From Aeromicrobium terrae (GTDB taxonomy: Bacteria > Actinomycetota > Actinomycetes > Propionibacteriales > Nocardioidaceae), in contig NZ_VDUX01000002.1 of NCBI RefSeq assembly GCF_008039565.1, positions 186,001-250,000 on the forward strand: DNA of 64,000 nucleotides. Direction: 5' to 3'. Of this stretch, positions 34,159-42,831 are shown piece by piece. A program made the translations under genes and the position numbers. How positions within the stretch are numbered: the first letter of the stretch is position 1; each line of letters opens with the position of its first letter. The notes under the pieces were generated by a model that worked only from the letters and a program-made list of their open reading frames with translations, was not told the origin of the DNA and made no database searches.

Positions 34159-35741
34159 TGTCGCACAGCGTCCTCATCGCAGCAGCCGAGCAGACCACCG
34201 GCTACGAGCTCCGCGCCCGGGTCGAGGAGCTCGAGGACTTCTTCGTCATCGACCTCGCCGACTCCACCGAGCGGCTGCACCGCCTGGTCGCGCAGCACGA
34301 CCCGGAGATCGTGCTCGTGCACGACGCCCTCGGGCCGGTCCCGGTGCTGCAGACCATCCGGGACGTCGTGGCCCGTCGTCCCGGCACCGCCATCGTGCTG
34401 GTCACCGACGACGTCTCCCCCGCGTCGTTCACCGCGGCCATCGACGCCGGCGCGCGCGCCGTCCTGCCCGACCCGATCACCCACGAGGAGCTCGAGCTGC
34501 GGCTCACCGCGGCCGCCGACTGGGTGGTCCAGATGCGGCGCCACCTCTCGGCCGAGGCGCTCGACCCCGAGCTCGGCTCGCGCGGCCGGCTCGTCAGCGT
34601 CGTCGGCGCCAAGGGCGGCGTCGGCACGTCCACGATCGCCGTCCACCTTGCGCACGACGCGGTCACCCGCGTGCCCGGGCGCAGCGTCTGCCTGCTCGAC
34701 CTGGACCTCGACCACGGCGACGTCTCCGACCTGCTCGGCATCACGCACCGCCTCGACGTCTCCGACCTGGCGAAGGTCGCCGACGACCTCACCGCCCAGA
34801 CGATCGGCTCGGCCATCCACCGCGGGCCCACCGGCCTGTCCACCCTCCTCGCGCCGCAGCGCATCGAGGACGTCGGCGAGGTGGGCGAGCGGGAGACGGT
34901 GCTGATCCTCGCTGCCGTCCGGCGCCAGTTCGACCTGGTGATCGTCGACTGCGGCGCCTCAGTGACGCCCGCGTCGGCCGCGGCCGTCGAGTCCGCGGAC
35001 GACGTCCTCCTGGTCACCACGCCGGACCTGCTGGCGCTGCGCGGCGCGCACCGCGTCGCCGAGCAGTGGAAGCGGGTCGGCGCCCGGTCGATCGAGACGG
35101 CGAAGATCGTGCTCAACCGGGTCAGCCGCGACAGCGACATCCAGCCCGACACCGCGGCGCGGCTGCTGCCGGCAGCGCCCCTGGAGGTCACGCTCCCCGA
35201 CGCGTTCAAGACGCTGCAGCGCGGGCTGAACCACCAGGACCCGGCCCAGATCCAGGCCAAGGCCTGGTGGAGCCGCATCGAGGACCTCGCCGCCGAGGTC
35301 GACACGGTCCCGCGCGAGCGCCGGTCGGAGTCGCGCGGGCGGCAGCGCAAGTCGCTGTTCCGTCAGCGCAAGGAGGCCGAGCCCACGACGGAGCCGGTCG
35401 CCGAGGAGGGCCAGGCCACGCTCGAGTTCGTCGGCACGATCTGGCTCGTCATCACCCTGATGGTCGTGATGTGGCAGGTCGCCCTGTGGGGCGTCTCGGC
35501 CGCGTTCACCAGCCACGCCGCCGACGAGGCCGCACGCGAGGCCGGCCTCGGCAGCAGCATCGAGAAGATCACGGACGAGGCCGAGAACTCGGTGCCGACG
35601 TGGTTCCGCAGCGACATGCACGTCACGCGCACGGCCAGCGGCACGGTGAAGGTCCGCAGTGAGCTGCCGATCCTCCTGCCGGCGGTCAGCGTCGACGGCC
35701 TGTCGTTCACCTCCGAGGTCGAGGTGGTGGAGGAACGGTGA
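34158..35741 (+). CDS. cpaE: CpaE/TadZ ATPase fused in frame to a TadE-like pseudopilin
   Basis: 527 residues in one uninterrupted frame. Residues 1-125: receiver-like domain without an obvious phospho-Asp. About 143-385: ParA/MinD-type ATPase with KGGVGTST (152-159), LLDLDLDHGD and VIVDCGAS; this part is a complete CpaE/TadZ, the pilus localisation factor. A basic linker follows (about 386-412). From 415 on, a TadE-like prepilin signal: EEG418/QATLE423 then a hydrophobic helix and an extracellular tail to 527. An AAGGAGG (35370-35376) lies eight bases before an in-frame ACG (35385), where a separate tadE would be expected to start. Confidence 0.85.
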   Translation: MSHSVLIAAAEQTTGYELRARVEELEDFFVIDLADSTERLHRLVAQHDPEIVLVHDALGPVPVLQTIRDVVARRPGTAIVLVTDDVSPASFTAAIDAGARAVLPDPITHEELELRLTAAADWVVQMRRHLSAEALDPELGSRGRLVSVVGAKGGVGTSTIAVHLAHDAVTRVPGRSVCLLDLDLDHGDVSDLLGITHRLDVSDLAKVADDLTAQTIGSAIHRGPTGLSTLLAPQRIEDVGEVGERETVLILAAVRRQFDLVIVDCGASVTPASAAAVESADDVLLVTTPDLLALRGAHRVAEQWKRVGARSIETAKIVLNRVSRDSDIQPDTAARLLPAAPLEVTLPDAFKTLQRGLNHQDPAQIQAKAWWSRIEDLAAEVDTVPRERRSESRGRQRKSLFRQRKEAEPTTEPVAEEGQATLEFVGTIWLVITLMVVMWQVALWGVSAAFTSHAADEAAREAGLGSSIEKITDEAENSVPTWFRSDMHVTRTASGTVKVRSELPILLPAVSVDGLSFTSEVEVVEER

Positions 35742-36100
35742 CTGCTCGGCAGGGGTGCCGGGCCCTGGGCGGCAAGAATGAGCAGGGCACGAGCACGCTC
35801 GAGGTCGCGGGCATGGCGCCGCTGGTGGCGCTGCTCGTCCTCATCCTGGTGCAGTCGGCGGTGACGCTCTACGCCGTCACCACCGCCCAGACCGCGGCCC
35901 GCCAGGGGGCGCGGGCGATGTCGCAGGGCGACGCCCCGTCCGGTGTCGTGCGCGGCTCCGTGCCCGACTGGATGGACGTCACCACGACCACGTTCGGGCC
36001 CGGCAGCGGCGTGAAGGTCGTCGTCGACGTCCCCGACCTCATCCCCGCCATGAACCTGACGATCACCCGCAAGGCGGTCATGCCAGGAGACAGCCCATGA
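35738..36100 (+). CDS. TadE/TadF-like minor pseudopilin
   Basis: 120 residues. Prepilin-type signal EQG/TSTLE followed by a hydrophobic segment VALLVLILVQSAVTLYAVTT, then a short extracellular domain. Such pseudopilins are processed by the Tad prepilin peptidase and support pilus assembly. GTG start overlaps the previous stop (GTGA) and its own stop overlaps the CpaF start (ATGA). Confidence 0.8.
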   Translation: MTARQGCRALGGKNEQGTSTLEVAGMAPLVALLVLILVQSAVTLYAVTTAQTAARQGARAMSQGDAPSGVVRGSVPDWMDVTTTTFGPGSGVKVVVDVPDLIPAMNLTITRKAVMPGDSP

Positions 36101-37449
36101 GACGCAACACCTTCGGCGCCGGATCGGTGCGCCAGAGCGACCCCGAGAGCCGCCCCGACAACGTCCTGGCCGAGGAGGCCGACGACGCTCTGGTGGCGGA
36201 CTTCCGCGAGAAGCTGCTCGACGAGATCGACCTGACCGAGCTGTCGAAGCTCGACCTGACCCAGCGACGCGCCCGTCTCGAGCGGGTGATGACCCACCTC
36301 GTCGCGAGCAAGGGACCGCTGCTCTCCAGCCGCGAGCGCACCGCCCTGATCCGCCGCGTCGTCGCGGAGGCGCTGGGTCTCGGCGTGCTCGAGCCCCTGC
36401 TCGCCGACGACGCCATCACCGAGATCATGGTCAACGGTCCGGACCAGATCTTCGTCGAGCGCAACGGCCAGGTGCAGCTCGCGAACGTCCGGTTCGTCAA
36501 CAACGAGCAGCTGCTGCAGACCATCGACCGCATCGTGTCGCAGGTCAACCGCCGCGTCGACGAGTCCAGCCCGATGGTCGACGCCCGTCTCCCCGAGCGC
36601 GGCGAGCGCGTCAACGTCATCCTCCCGCCGCTGTCCCTCGACGGGCCCGTGGTCACCATCCGCAAGTTCCCCCGCGCGTTCACGCTGGAGGAGCTGATCG
36701 GCAACGGCACGCTCGACGCCGACACTGCGCGGCTGCTCGGCGCCTGCGTCCGCGCGAAGCTGAACATCCTGGTGTCCGGCGGCACCGGCTCCGGCAAGAC
36801 GACGCTGCTGAACTCGCTGTCGGCGTTCATCCCCGACCGCGAGCGCATCGTCACCATCGAGGACGCCGCCGAGCTGTCGCTGCAGCAGAACCACGTCATC
36901 CGCCTGGAGTCCCGCCCACCGAACGTCGAGGGCAAGGGCCAGGTCACGATCCGCGACCTCGTTCGCAACTCGCTGCGCATGCGGCCTGACCGCATCGTCG
37001 TCGGCGAGGTCCGCGGCGGCGAGACGATGGACATGCTCTCGGCGATGAACACCGGTCACGAGGGGTCGCTGACGACGATCCACGCCAACAGCCCGATCGA
37101 GGCGCTCAGCCGCGCCGAGACGCTCGCGAGCATGAGCGACCTCGAGCTGCCGTTCGCCGCCGTGCAGGAGCAGGTGAACAACGCGATCGACATCATCGTG
37201 CAGCTCGACCGCGGGCCCACGGGCTCGCGCCGCGTCAGCGAAGCGGTGTACGTCGCGTCCAAGGGGCGCGAGCCGTACCGCCTGCAGCCGATCTCGGTGT
37301 TCGAGCTCGACGACTCCGTCGGCCCCAACGGTGAGCTGCACGGCCGGCACCGCATCCGCGCACTCCCCCTCGCCCTGGCCCGACGCCTCCGCCACACCGG
37401 CGAGGAGTTCGTCGTGAACCCCGAGGCGGCACCGGAGGAGTCCGCCTGA
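36097..37449 (+). CDS. tadA: Flp pilus assembly ATPase TadA/CpaF
   Basis: 450 residues, secretion ATPase of the GspE/VirB11 superfamily. Walker A GGTGSGKTT (about 228-236), Asp box IEDAAEL, VGEVRGGE Walker B and TIHANSP His box all present. It powers Flp pilus polymerisation at the inner face of the membrane, with TadB and TadC as platform. Overlaps its neighbours by 4 bp (ATGA) and 1 bp (TGATG). Confidence 0.93.
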   Translation: MRRNTFGAGSVRQSDPESRPDNVLAEEADDALVADFREKLLDEIDLTELSKLDLTQRRARLERVMTHLVASKGPLLSSRERTALIRRVVAEALGLGVLEPLLADDAITEIMVNGPDQIFVERNGQVQLANVRFVNNEQLLQTIDRIVSQVNRRVDESSPMVDARLPERGERVNVILPPLSLDGPVVTIRKFPRAFTLEELIGNGTLDADTARLLGACVRAKLNILVSGGTGSGKTTLLNSLSAFIPDRERIVTIEDAAELSLQQNHVIRLESRPPNVEGKGQVTIRDLVRNSLRMRPDRIVVGEVRGGETMDMLSAMNTGHEGSLTTIHANSPIEALSRAETLASMSDLELPFAAVQEQVNNAIDIIVQLDRGPTGSRRVSEAVYVASKGREPYRLQPISVFELDDSVGPNGELHGRHRIRALPLALARRLRHTGEEFVVNPEAAPEESA

Positions 37450-38369
37450 TGGCCCTGACCCTCCTGCTCGTCTGCGTCGTCCTCGCCCTGGTCATCTACG
37501 CGCTGTTCCAGTTCTGGACCGACCTCGGAGAGCAGGCGCAGGTGCTGCGGGCGGTCAACCCCGACCTGGTCGAGACGGCCGCGCTGCAGCGACGCACCCG
37601 GCTCGACCGGGCCGTCGTCCGCAGCCCGTGGGGGCCGCAGGTGCAGGACGCGCTCATGCTCACCGGGCTGTCCCTGTCCCCCAGCCGGTTCGTGATCGCG
37701 TGTGCCGTCATCTGCCTCACGATCGGGTTCGTCCTCGGCCTGATGCTGTCGTGGCTGCTCTTCCCGGTCGGCGCGTTCCTCGGCTTCCTGCTCATCCGGC
37801 AGTACGTCCGGCGTCAGCGCGAGCGGCGCAAGGAGGACTTCATCGCCCAGATGCCGGAGCTGGCGCGCACCCTCTCCAACGCGTCGTCGGCCGGCCTGTC
37901 CATCCGGACGTCCGTGGCCATGGCCGCCGACGAGCTGTCCGAGCCGGCCCGTACCGAGCTGCGCACCGTCTCCGAGGAGCTGAACCTCGGCGTCCCGCTC
38001 GACCAGGCGCTCTCGGACATGGAGCGCCGGCTGCCGTCGCGCGAGCTGGCGATCCTGGTGAGCTCGCTGATCGTCAGCGCCCGCTCCGGCGGCGCCCTCG
38101 TCAGTGCCCTCCGCGACATCTCCGACACCCTCGAGACCCGCAAGGAGGTGCGGCGCGAGATCCGCACCACCTACGCCCAGACCGTTGCCACCGCGTACGC
38201 GGTCCTGGGCGTCGGCACGCTGTCGCTGTTCCTGCTCGAGGGCCTGCACTCCGGCACCGTCGACGCGATGCTGCGCAACCCCATCGGCACGGCGTCAATC
38301 GTCTTCGCCGGGGCCGTCTACGCCGGGAGCATCTGGGCCATCCGCCGCATGACGAGGATCGACATCTGA
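37449..38369 (+). CDS. tadB: Flp pilus platform protein TadB
   Basis: 306 residues. N-terminal hydrophobic helix, two central transmembrane helices (about 77-110), a GspF-like cytoplasmic domain (QMPELARTLSNASSAGLSI...) and two C-terminal helices. Pairs with TadC to form the inner-membrane platform. Starts in a TGATG overlap with tadA and ends in one with tadC. Confidence 0.9.
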   Translation: MALTLLLVCVVLALVIYALFQFWTDLGEQAQVLRAVNPDLVETAALQRRTRLDRAVVRSPWGPQVQDALMLTGLSLSPSRFVIACAVICLTIGFVLGLMLSWLLFPVGAFLGFLLIRQYVRRQRERRKEDFIAQMPELARTLSNASSAGLSIRTSVAMAADELSEPARTELRTVSEELNLGVPLDQALSDMERRLPSRELAILVSSLIVSARSGGALVSALRDISDTLETRKEVRREIRTTYAQTVATAYAVLGVGTLSLFLLEGLHSGTVDAMLRNPIGTASIVFAGAVYAGSIWAIRRMTRIDI

Positions 38370-39262
38370 TGTTCCCCCTCGTCTTCGGCCTCGCCCTCAC
38401 CGGCTGCTTCGTGCTGTTCGTCGTCGGCTGGCGCATGGCCGGCGCCGACACCCTGGCCAACTGGGACGTCGCCGACATCATGCTGCTGCGCGACGAGAAC
38501 CGGCGGAAGCGTCGCGCCGGACCCGTCGACCGCCTGGCCCGACGGCTCGCCCCGCAGCTCTCGATCCTGCTCGGCCCTCGCATCCTGGCCAACATCCGGC
38601 GCCGCATCGACCTCGCCGGCCGGCCCGAGGGCATGACGGTCGAGTCGTTCCTGCAGCTGATCGTCAAGTACGGCCTGTTCCTCGGCACGGCTGCGTTCGC
38701 GTTCATCCTGCTCGGCAACTTCCTGTCGGCGATCATCGCGATCCTCGCCATCCCGGTGCTGCCGTTCACCCGGCTGTCCGGGCAGCAGCGCAAGCGGCGC
38801 ACCCAGATCGACGACGACCTCCCCGACTTCCTCGACGTCCTCGCGGTCACCGTCGGTGCGGGCATCGGCTTCCGGTCCGCGCTCGACCGCGTGTCGGCCC
38901 GGTTCACCGGCCCGCTGCGCGACGAGCTGAGCTTCACGCTGCACCAGCTCGACGTCGGCGTGCCGCGTCGTCAGGCCTTCACGAACCTGCGCGACCGCAG
39001 CGACTCCGAGGCGATGGGCTCGTTCGTCTCGGCGTTCCTGCAGGCCGAGGAGCTCGGTGCGCCACTGGCCGAGACGCTGTCCGGCATCGCCCAGGACAGC
39101 CGGCGCGAGGCGTCGCAGCGGGCCAGGCAGCGTGCGGCCCGCATGGTGCCGCGCGTGACGCTGCTCGTGTCCACGGTCATGGTGCCGCCGAGCATCATCA
39201 TGATCGTCGTCGGCCTCTACCTCGGCTCGGACGTCGACTTCGGGAGCCTCTTCAATGGATGA
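38369..39262 (+). CDS. tadC: Flp pilus platform protein TadC
   Basis: 297 residues, GspF-type membrane protein parallel to TadB. DDDLPDFLDVLAVTVGAGIGF and FLQAEELGAPLAETL are the expected T2SS-F segments; transmembrane helices lie near the N-terminus, at about 90-130 and at the C-terminus. Start ATG 38369 is fixed by the TGATG overlap with tadB. The histidine kinase gene begins 8 bp before its end. Confidence 0.9.
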   Translation: MFPLVFGLALTGCFVLFVVGWRMAGADTLANWDVADIMLLRDENRRKRRAGPVDRLARRLAPQLSILLGPRILANIRRRIDLAGRPEGMTVESFLQLIVKYGLFLGTAAFAFILLGNFLSAIIAILAIPVLPFTRLSGQQRKRRTQIDDDLPDFLDVLAVTVGAGIGFRSALDRVSARFTGPLRDELSFTLHQLDVGVPRRQAFTNLRDRSDSEAMGSFVSAFLQAEELGAPLAETLSGIAQDSRREASQRARQRAARMVPRVTLLVSTVMVPPSIIMIVVGLYLGSDVDFGSLFNG

Positions 39263-40406
39263 GCAGCCTCTCGTCGAGCGGATCGTCCGCTTCGCGTTCC
39301 TGATCCGGCTCGCCGCGCTGCTGCTCGTGGTCTTCGTCCCGAGCGAGATCAGCCGATCGCCCGTCGGCCTCACCGCGGTCGGATTCATCACGCTGACCAG
39401 CGCGTTCGGCCTCTACGTCACCTCGTCGTTCACGAGCAGCGTGTCCGCGCACCCGATCCTGCTGGTGCTCGACGTGCTGGTGGCGTCGGTGATCGGCGCC
39501 GTCGTCGGCCCGGACAGCCCGCTCATGCTCTACACGCTGAGCACGGCCGTGCTGATCGGCATCCTGCTCAGGCCGCGCACGGGGGTCATGGTGCTGGCCA
39601 TCCTGCTGTCGTCGTTCGCGCTCGTCGGCATCGCGCAGTCCGACCCGGCCCCGATCGCCACCCAGGTCCTGCTCCCGGTCTGCTGCGTGACCGTGTGCGC
39701 GCTCGGCACCATCACGCGGGTGCTGCACACGACGGCGATGCGCGAGGCCGCGGAGGTCCGGCGGCTGAGCGAGGACGCCGCCCGCGAGCGCGAGCGCGCC
39801 CGGCTGGCCCGCGACATGCACGACTCCGTCGCCAAGTCCCTGCACGGCATCGGCCTGGCCGCCGCGGCACTCCCCACCTGGGCCGAGACCGCGCCCGAGC
39901 TGCTGCCGGAACGGGCCCGTGAGCTCCAGCAGGCCGCCGAGGTGGCCTCGCAGGACGCCCGCGAGATCCTCGTCGACCTGCGCACCACCACCGACGACCG
40001 CACCCTCGCCCAGCAGCTGCGCGCCATGACCGACGACCTCGCCCAGGGCGGCGTCAAGGCCGAGCTGACCGTCGAGGGCATCGGCGACTGCGACCACGCC
40101 ATCAAGCGCGAGCTGGTCAGCATCGCCGGCGAGGCCGTCGAGAACGTCCGCCGGCACAGCGGCGCCCGCACCGTCGAGCTGAGCTGCGTCGGCACCGACG
40201 GCGAGATCGTCGTCCGCATCACCGACGACGGCCGCGGCTTCGAGCCCGGCCACACCCCCGACGGCCACTACGGCCTGGTGGGGATGCGCGAACGCGCGGA
40301 GGCGGTCGGCGGCCGCCTCGAGGTGACCTCGGCGCCAGGCCGCGGCACCACGGTCGAGGTGCACGCACCTCGCCAGTCAGCATCACTTCCGGGGGGAACA
40401 CGATGA
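39255..40406 (+). CDS. sensor histidine kinase, NarL-partner type
   Basis: 383 residues. Five or six transmembrane helices in residues 10-155, no large sensor domain, then HisKA_3 with RLARDMHDSVAKSLHGI (His189) and an HATPase_c domain (EAVENVRRHSG, DDGRGF, GLVGMRERAE). It would phosphorylate the response regulator 67 bp downstream. Being inside the Tad chain, overlapped by 8 bp with tadC, it very likely controls pilus genes. Signal unknown; the sensor is probably membrane-embedded. Confidence 0.88.
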   Translation: MDEQPLVERIVRFAFLIRLAALLLVVFVPSEISRSPVGLTAVGFITLTSAFGLYVTSSFTSSVSAHPILLVLDVLVASVIGAVVGPDSPLMLYTLSTAVLIGILLRPRTGVMVLAILLSSFALVGIAQSDPAPIATQVLLPVCCVTVCALGTITRVLHTTAMREAAEVRRLSEDAARERERARLARDMHDSVAKSLHGIGLAAAALPTWAETAPELLPERARELQQAAEVASQDAREILVDLRTTTDDRTLAQQLRAMTDDLAQGGVKAELTVEGIGDCDHAIKRELVSIAGEAVENVRRHSGARTVELSCVGTDGEIVVRITDDGRGFEPGHTPDGHYGLVGMRERAEAVGGRLEVTSAPGRGTTVEVHAPRQSASLPGGTR

Positions 40407-40477
40407 GCACCCCACGGCGTTCTTCGCCTCCCCCGCTTCGCTCCGCCGTCGAACAACACCGAGGGGACCCCGCATGA
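40403..40477 (+). CDS. 24-codon micro-ORF bridging kinase and regulator
   Basis: ATG 40403 overlaps the kinase stop as ATGA, and its TGA (40475-40477) overlaps the regulator start as ATGA, so it is exactly fitted between the two. SD-like GGGGGGAA precedes it, and GAGGGG inside it serves the regulator. The peptide begins MSTPRRSSPPPL and is Pro/Arg/Ser-rich. It may be a translation-coupling device, a stalling leader (three consecutive Pro codons) or a real small protein. Too short for normal gene finders. Confidence 0.5.
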   Translation: MSTPRRSSPPPLRSAVEQHRGDPA

Positions 40478-41121
40478 CCGATCCGATCCGCGTGCTGGTG
40501 GTCGACGACAACGCCGTCGTCCGCATGGGCCTGCGCAACCTCCTCGACGCCCGCGAGGAGATCGAGGTGGTCGGCGAGGCCGACAACGGCGAGGACGCCG
40601 TGAAGGAGAACCTCCGGCTCGAGCCCGACGTCGTGCTGTGCGACGTGCGGATGCCCGGTCTCGACGGCGTCGGCGCTGCCACCCAGATGTCGCCCACCAC
40701 CAACGTCCTGATGCTCACCTACTCCGACGACCTCGACGTCATCCGCGGCGCGATGGCCGCCGGCGCCAAGGGCTACCTCGTGCACGGGGCGCACCAGCCT
40801 GACGAGATCGTCGCCGCCGTCGTCAGCGCGTCGCGGGGCTCGTCGGTGCTCGGCCCGGCGGCGGCGAAGGCGTTGCTGACCGATCCCGCGCCGGCCCCGT
40901 CGGTCGACCGCTCCCGCTGGGGACTGACGGCCCGCGAGGGCGAGGTGATGGAGAAGGTGGCCCTCGGCCTCACGAACCGCGAGATCGCGAAGGCCTGCTT
41001 CCTGGCCGAGAAGACGGTCAAGAACCACCTCAACAACATCTTCCCGAAGCTCGGCGTCACCACCCGGGCCGAGGCGGTCAGCGTGTGGCTCGGCGCCGCC
41101 AGACCCACTGAGAACGCCTGA
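40474..41121 (+). CDS. NarL/LuxR-family response regulator
   Basis: 215 residues. Receiver domain with DDN (11-13), phospho-acceptor Asp57 (VLCDVRMPG), and a C-terminal LuxR-type helix-turn-helix (LTAREGEVMEKVALGLTNREIAKACFLAEKTVKNHL). Partner of the upstream kinase. The palindrome shared by the promoters of the two prepilin genes (41139 and 43419) is a natural candidate for its binding site (inference). Confidence 0.9.
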   Translation: MTDPIRVLVVDDNAVVRMGLRNLLDAREEIEVVGEADNGEDAVKENLRLEPDVVLCDVRMPGLDGVGAATQMSPTTNVLMLTYSDDLDVIRGAMAAGAKGYLVHGAHQPDEIVAAVVSASRGSSVLGPAAAKALLTDPAPAPSVDRSRWGLTAREGEVMEKVALGLTNREIAKACFLAEKTVKNHLNNIFPKLGVTTRAEAVSVWLGAARPTENA

Positions 41122-41138
41122 GAAGTTGGGCCCGGCTT

Positions 41139-41182
41139 GGGCCTTCGGGCCCATGAAAGCGGGCTTCCGGGCCACCTAACGT
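41139..41182 (+). promoter_or_regulatory. flp promoter with GGGCC-N4-GGCCC operator
   Basis: Perfect inverted repeat GGGCC TTCG GGCCC (41139-41152), then CATG, then a -10 box TAACGT (41177-41182) 24 bp after the palindrome. The -35 region lies directly beside the palindrome, the usual place for an activator. The same layout is found at 43419-43462. A further GGGCCC half-site lies just upstream (41128-41133). Confidence 0.65.
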
Positions 41183-41237
41183 CGTGGTCATCAAGGACCT
41201 CCCGAAACACCAGAAGCTCACCAACAAAGGGGAAACC

Positions 41238-41447
41238 ATGTACGACCAGGCTCTGAAGCTCTACAGCACGATGATCGCCCTCACCGTCGCACCGAAGGAC
41301 GAGAAGGGCCAGGGCACGCTCGAGTACCTCGGCATCGTCATCATCGCCGCGCTGCTCGTCACCGCCATCGTCGGTGCGGTCAAGGGCGTCGACATCGCCA
41401 AGGTGGTCACCGACCAGATCAAGAAGATCACGGACCTCGGCGGCTGA
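41238..41447 (+). CDS. flp: Flp-type major pilin
   Basis: 69 residues. Prepilin signal KG24/QGTLEY with Glu at +5 and Tyr at +6, then a hydrophobic helix LGIVIIAALLVTAIVGAVKGV, as in Flp/Fap pilins. The long leader of 24 residues lacks a strong signal sequence, as usual. SD AAAGGGG lies seven bases before ATG 41238, which I prefer over GTG 41184. Own promoter upstream; the stop overlaps the next gene. Confidence 0.88.
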   Translation: MYDQALKLYSTMIALTVAPKDEKGQGTLEYLGIVIIAALLVTAIVGAVKGVDIAKVVTDQIKKITDLGG

Positions 41448-42079
41448 TGAAGCTCCGTCCCACTCAGCAGGGAGATCGCGGCGCCGCCGCGGTCTCCCTG
41501 CTGACGGTCGGGATCATCATCTCCCTCGCGATCATCGCGGTGATGGCGATCCCGCTCACCCAGGCGTCGGACGCGAAGGCGAAGAGCCGGTCCGCCGCCG
41601 ACGCCGCCGCCCTCGCCGGCGCCGACCACGTCCGCCTCGAGCTCAAGGAGCAGCTGTCCCTCAAGGGCTGGCTCGGCGGCTGGGGCAACCTGCCGATCTT
41701 CGACGGCGGTCTTGCCGCCGCGCGAACGTACGCCGAGCGGAACGACGCCACCCTCGTGGCCTACCAGCGGCCGTCGTTCGACAACGGCTTCACCGCCTAC
41801 GCCCGCGTGGAGGGCCGCACCGTCAAGGGCGAGGTCACCCGCAGCGAGGCGTGGGCGAAGCTCTCGCTCCCGGACTGCCAGAAGAAGGACGACCCGGAAC
41901 CCACCGAGCCGCCCCCGGACGACGACGAGGACGACGACGACGAGGACGAGCCGCCGCCCCCGCAGGGCTGGGAGTGTGCCGGCATCGAGTTCGACGTCCC
42001 GGTCGAGGGCCCGCCGCACCTGAGCGTCGACATCATCGACGCCCTGTTCAACGACTCCAACGCGAAGCTGGTCGACTAG
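41447..42079 (+). CDS. TadG/TadE-like pilus protein with acidic stretch
   Basis: 210 residues. N-terminal QQGDRGAAAVSLLTVGIIISLAIIA resembles the Flp pilus TadG/Rv3660c-like N-terminus (DRGAAAV), one transmembrane segment, then an extracellular domain with a Pro/Asp/Glu-rich stretch (about 146-172, a long DDDED run) and one cysteine pair (about 144 and 176). Overlaps flp by one base (TGATG). Probably envelope-facing and part of the pilus; exact role unknown. Confidence 0.72.
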   Translation: MKLRPTQQGDRGAAAVSLLTVGIIISLAIIAVMAIPLTQASDAKAKSRSAADAAALAGADHVRLELKEQLSLKGWLGGWGNLPIFDGGLAAARTYAERNDATLVAYQRPSFDNGFTAYARVEGRTVKGEVTRSEAWAKLSLPDCQKKDDPEPTEPPPDDDEDDDDEDEPPPPQGWECAGIEFDVPVEGPPHLSVDIIDALFNDSNAKLVD

Positions 42080-42420
42080 TCGTGACCTGCCTCCACGACC
42101 GAGCCGGGCTTCAGGCCCCACGGCTCGAACGCCCCGGCCTCCGCCTCGATCACCGAGCGGCACCGCAGCTTCACGGCCGACAGCCGACCCGGGCGCATGG
42201 TCTGCGTGTGCAGCACGACGCCGTCCTTGTCCACGAGCGCGACGTCGATCGCGAATCGCATGCCGAACGTGTGCACGTGGCGGCACGGCCGCAGCCAGAA
42301 CGCCCCGTCGACCCTGTCGCGCCTCAGGAGCCCGTGCCGTCGCCTGCCGAAGGTGTCCGCCAGCTCCAGCGGCGCCACCTCGCGTCCGTCGACCAGCAAC
42401 GAGTCCCCCGTCGTGTTCAC
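42076..42420 (-). CDS. DUF192 protein
   Basis: 114 residues, DUF192 fold: LADTFGRRRHGLLRRD, HTFGMRFAIDVALVD and the Cys/Glu segment near the C-terminus. Function unknown in bacteria. It is the only minus-strand gene inside the pilus island, and its last 4 bp overlap the TadG-like gene. GTG start with TACCTT six bases upstream and no SD, suggesting a leaderless mRNA. Confidence 0.8.
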   Translation of the reverse strand: MNTTGDSLLVDGREVAPLELADTFGRRRHGLLRRDRVDGAFWLRPCRHVHTFGMRFAIDVALVDKDGVVLHTQTMRPGRLSAVKLRCRSVIEAEAGAFEPWGLKPGSVVEAGHD

Positions 42421-42426
42421 AGTGGA

Positions 42427-42432
42427 AAGGTA
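42427..42432 (-). promoter_or_regulatory. candidate leaderless -10 box of the DUF192 gene
   Basis: TACCTT on the minus strand, six bases before GTG 42420. It overlaps the SD (GGAAAGG) of the divergent membrane-protein gene. Confidence 0.4.
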
Positions 42433-42437
42433 ATCGC

Positions 42438-42827
42438 ATGAGAGCCCGCATCGTTCTCGGGACCGCCCTGACCGGGGCCGTCCTGGCCATGGTCGCCGGG
42501 GTGATCGGCGGCCTCGTGGCCGCCGACCAGCTCTCCGTCGACGGCGGCGTGGGCGTCCGCGCGTTCCTCGTCGTCGCCGCCCTCGCCGTCACCGCCGTGT
42601 TCTGGTGGCTGCGGATGGAGCCGGGCGACAAGCCCGAAGCACTCTTCGCCGGCCTCATGGGCGCGTGGCTGCTCGCCATCAACACCTGGAACGGCCACGG
42701 GTTCGTCGCCCAGGTCTTCACCGACTCCTACGGCCTCGCCGCCGTGATCGACCTCGTGCTGTGGGCTGCCATCTCCTACGGCCTGGTCGCCGTCCTCGTC
42801 CGTACCTCCACACCCGCCAGGAGCTGA
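42438..42827 (+). CDS. four-helix membrane protein, unknown
   Basis: 129 residues, four predicted transmembrane helices (about 5-28, 40-60, 67-88, 98-122), no soluble domain and no family I recognise. SD GGAAAGG precedes ATG 42438. It lies in tandem with the lipoprotein gene (4 bp gap) within the pilus island. A role in pilus export or as an accessory is inference only. Confidence 0.7.
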   Translation: MRARIVLGTALTGAVLAMVAGVIGGLVAADQLSVDGGVGVRAFLVVAALAVTAVFWWLRMEPGDKPEALFAGLMGAWLLAINTWNGHGFVAQVFTDSYGLAAVIDLVLWAAISYGLVAVLVRTSTPARS

Positions 42828-42831
42828 CCCG

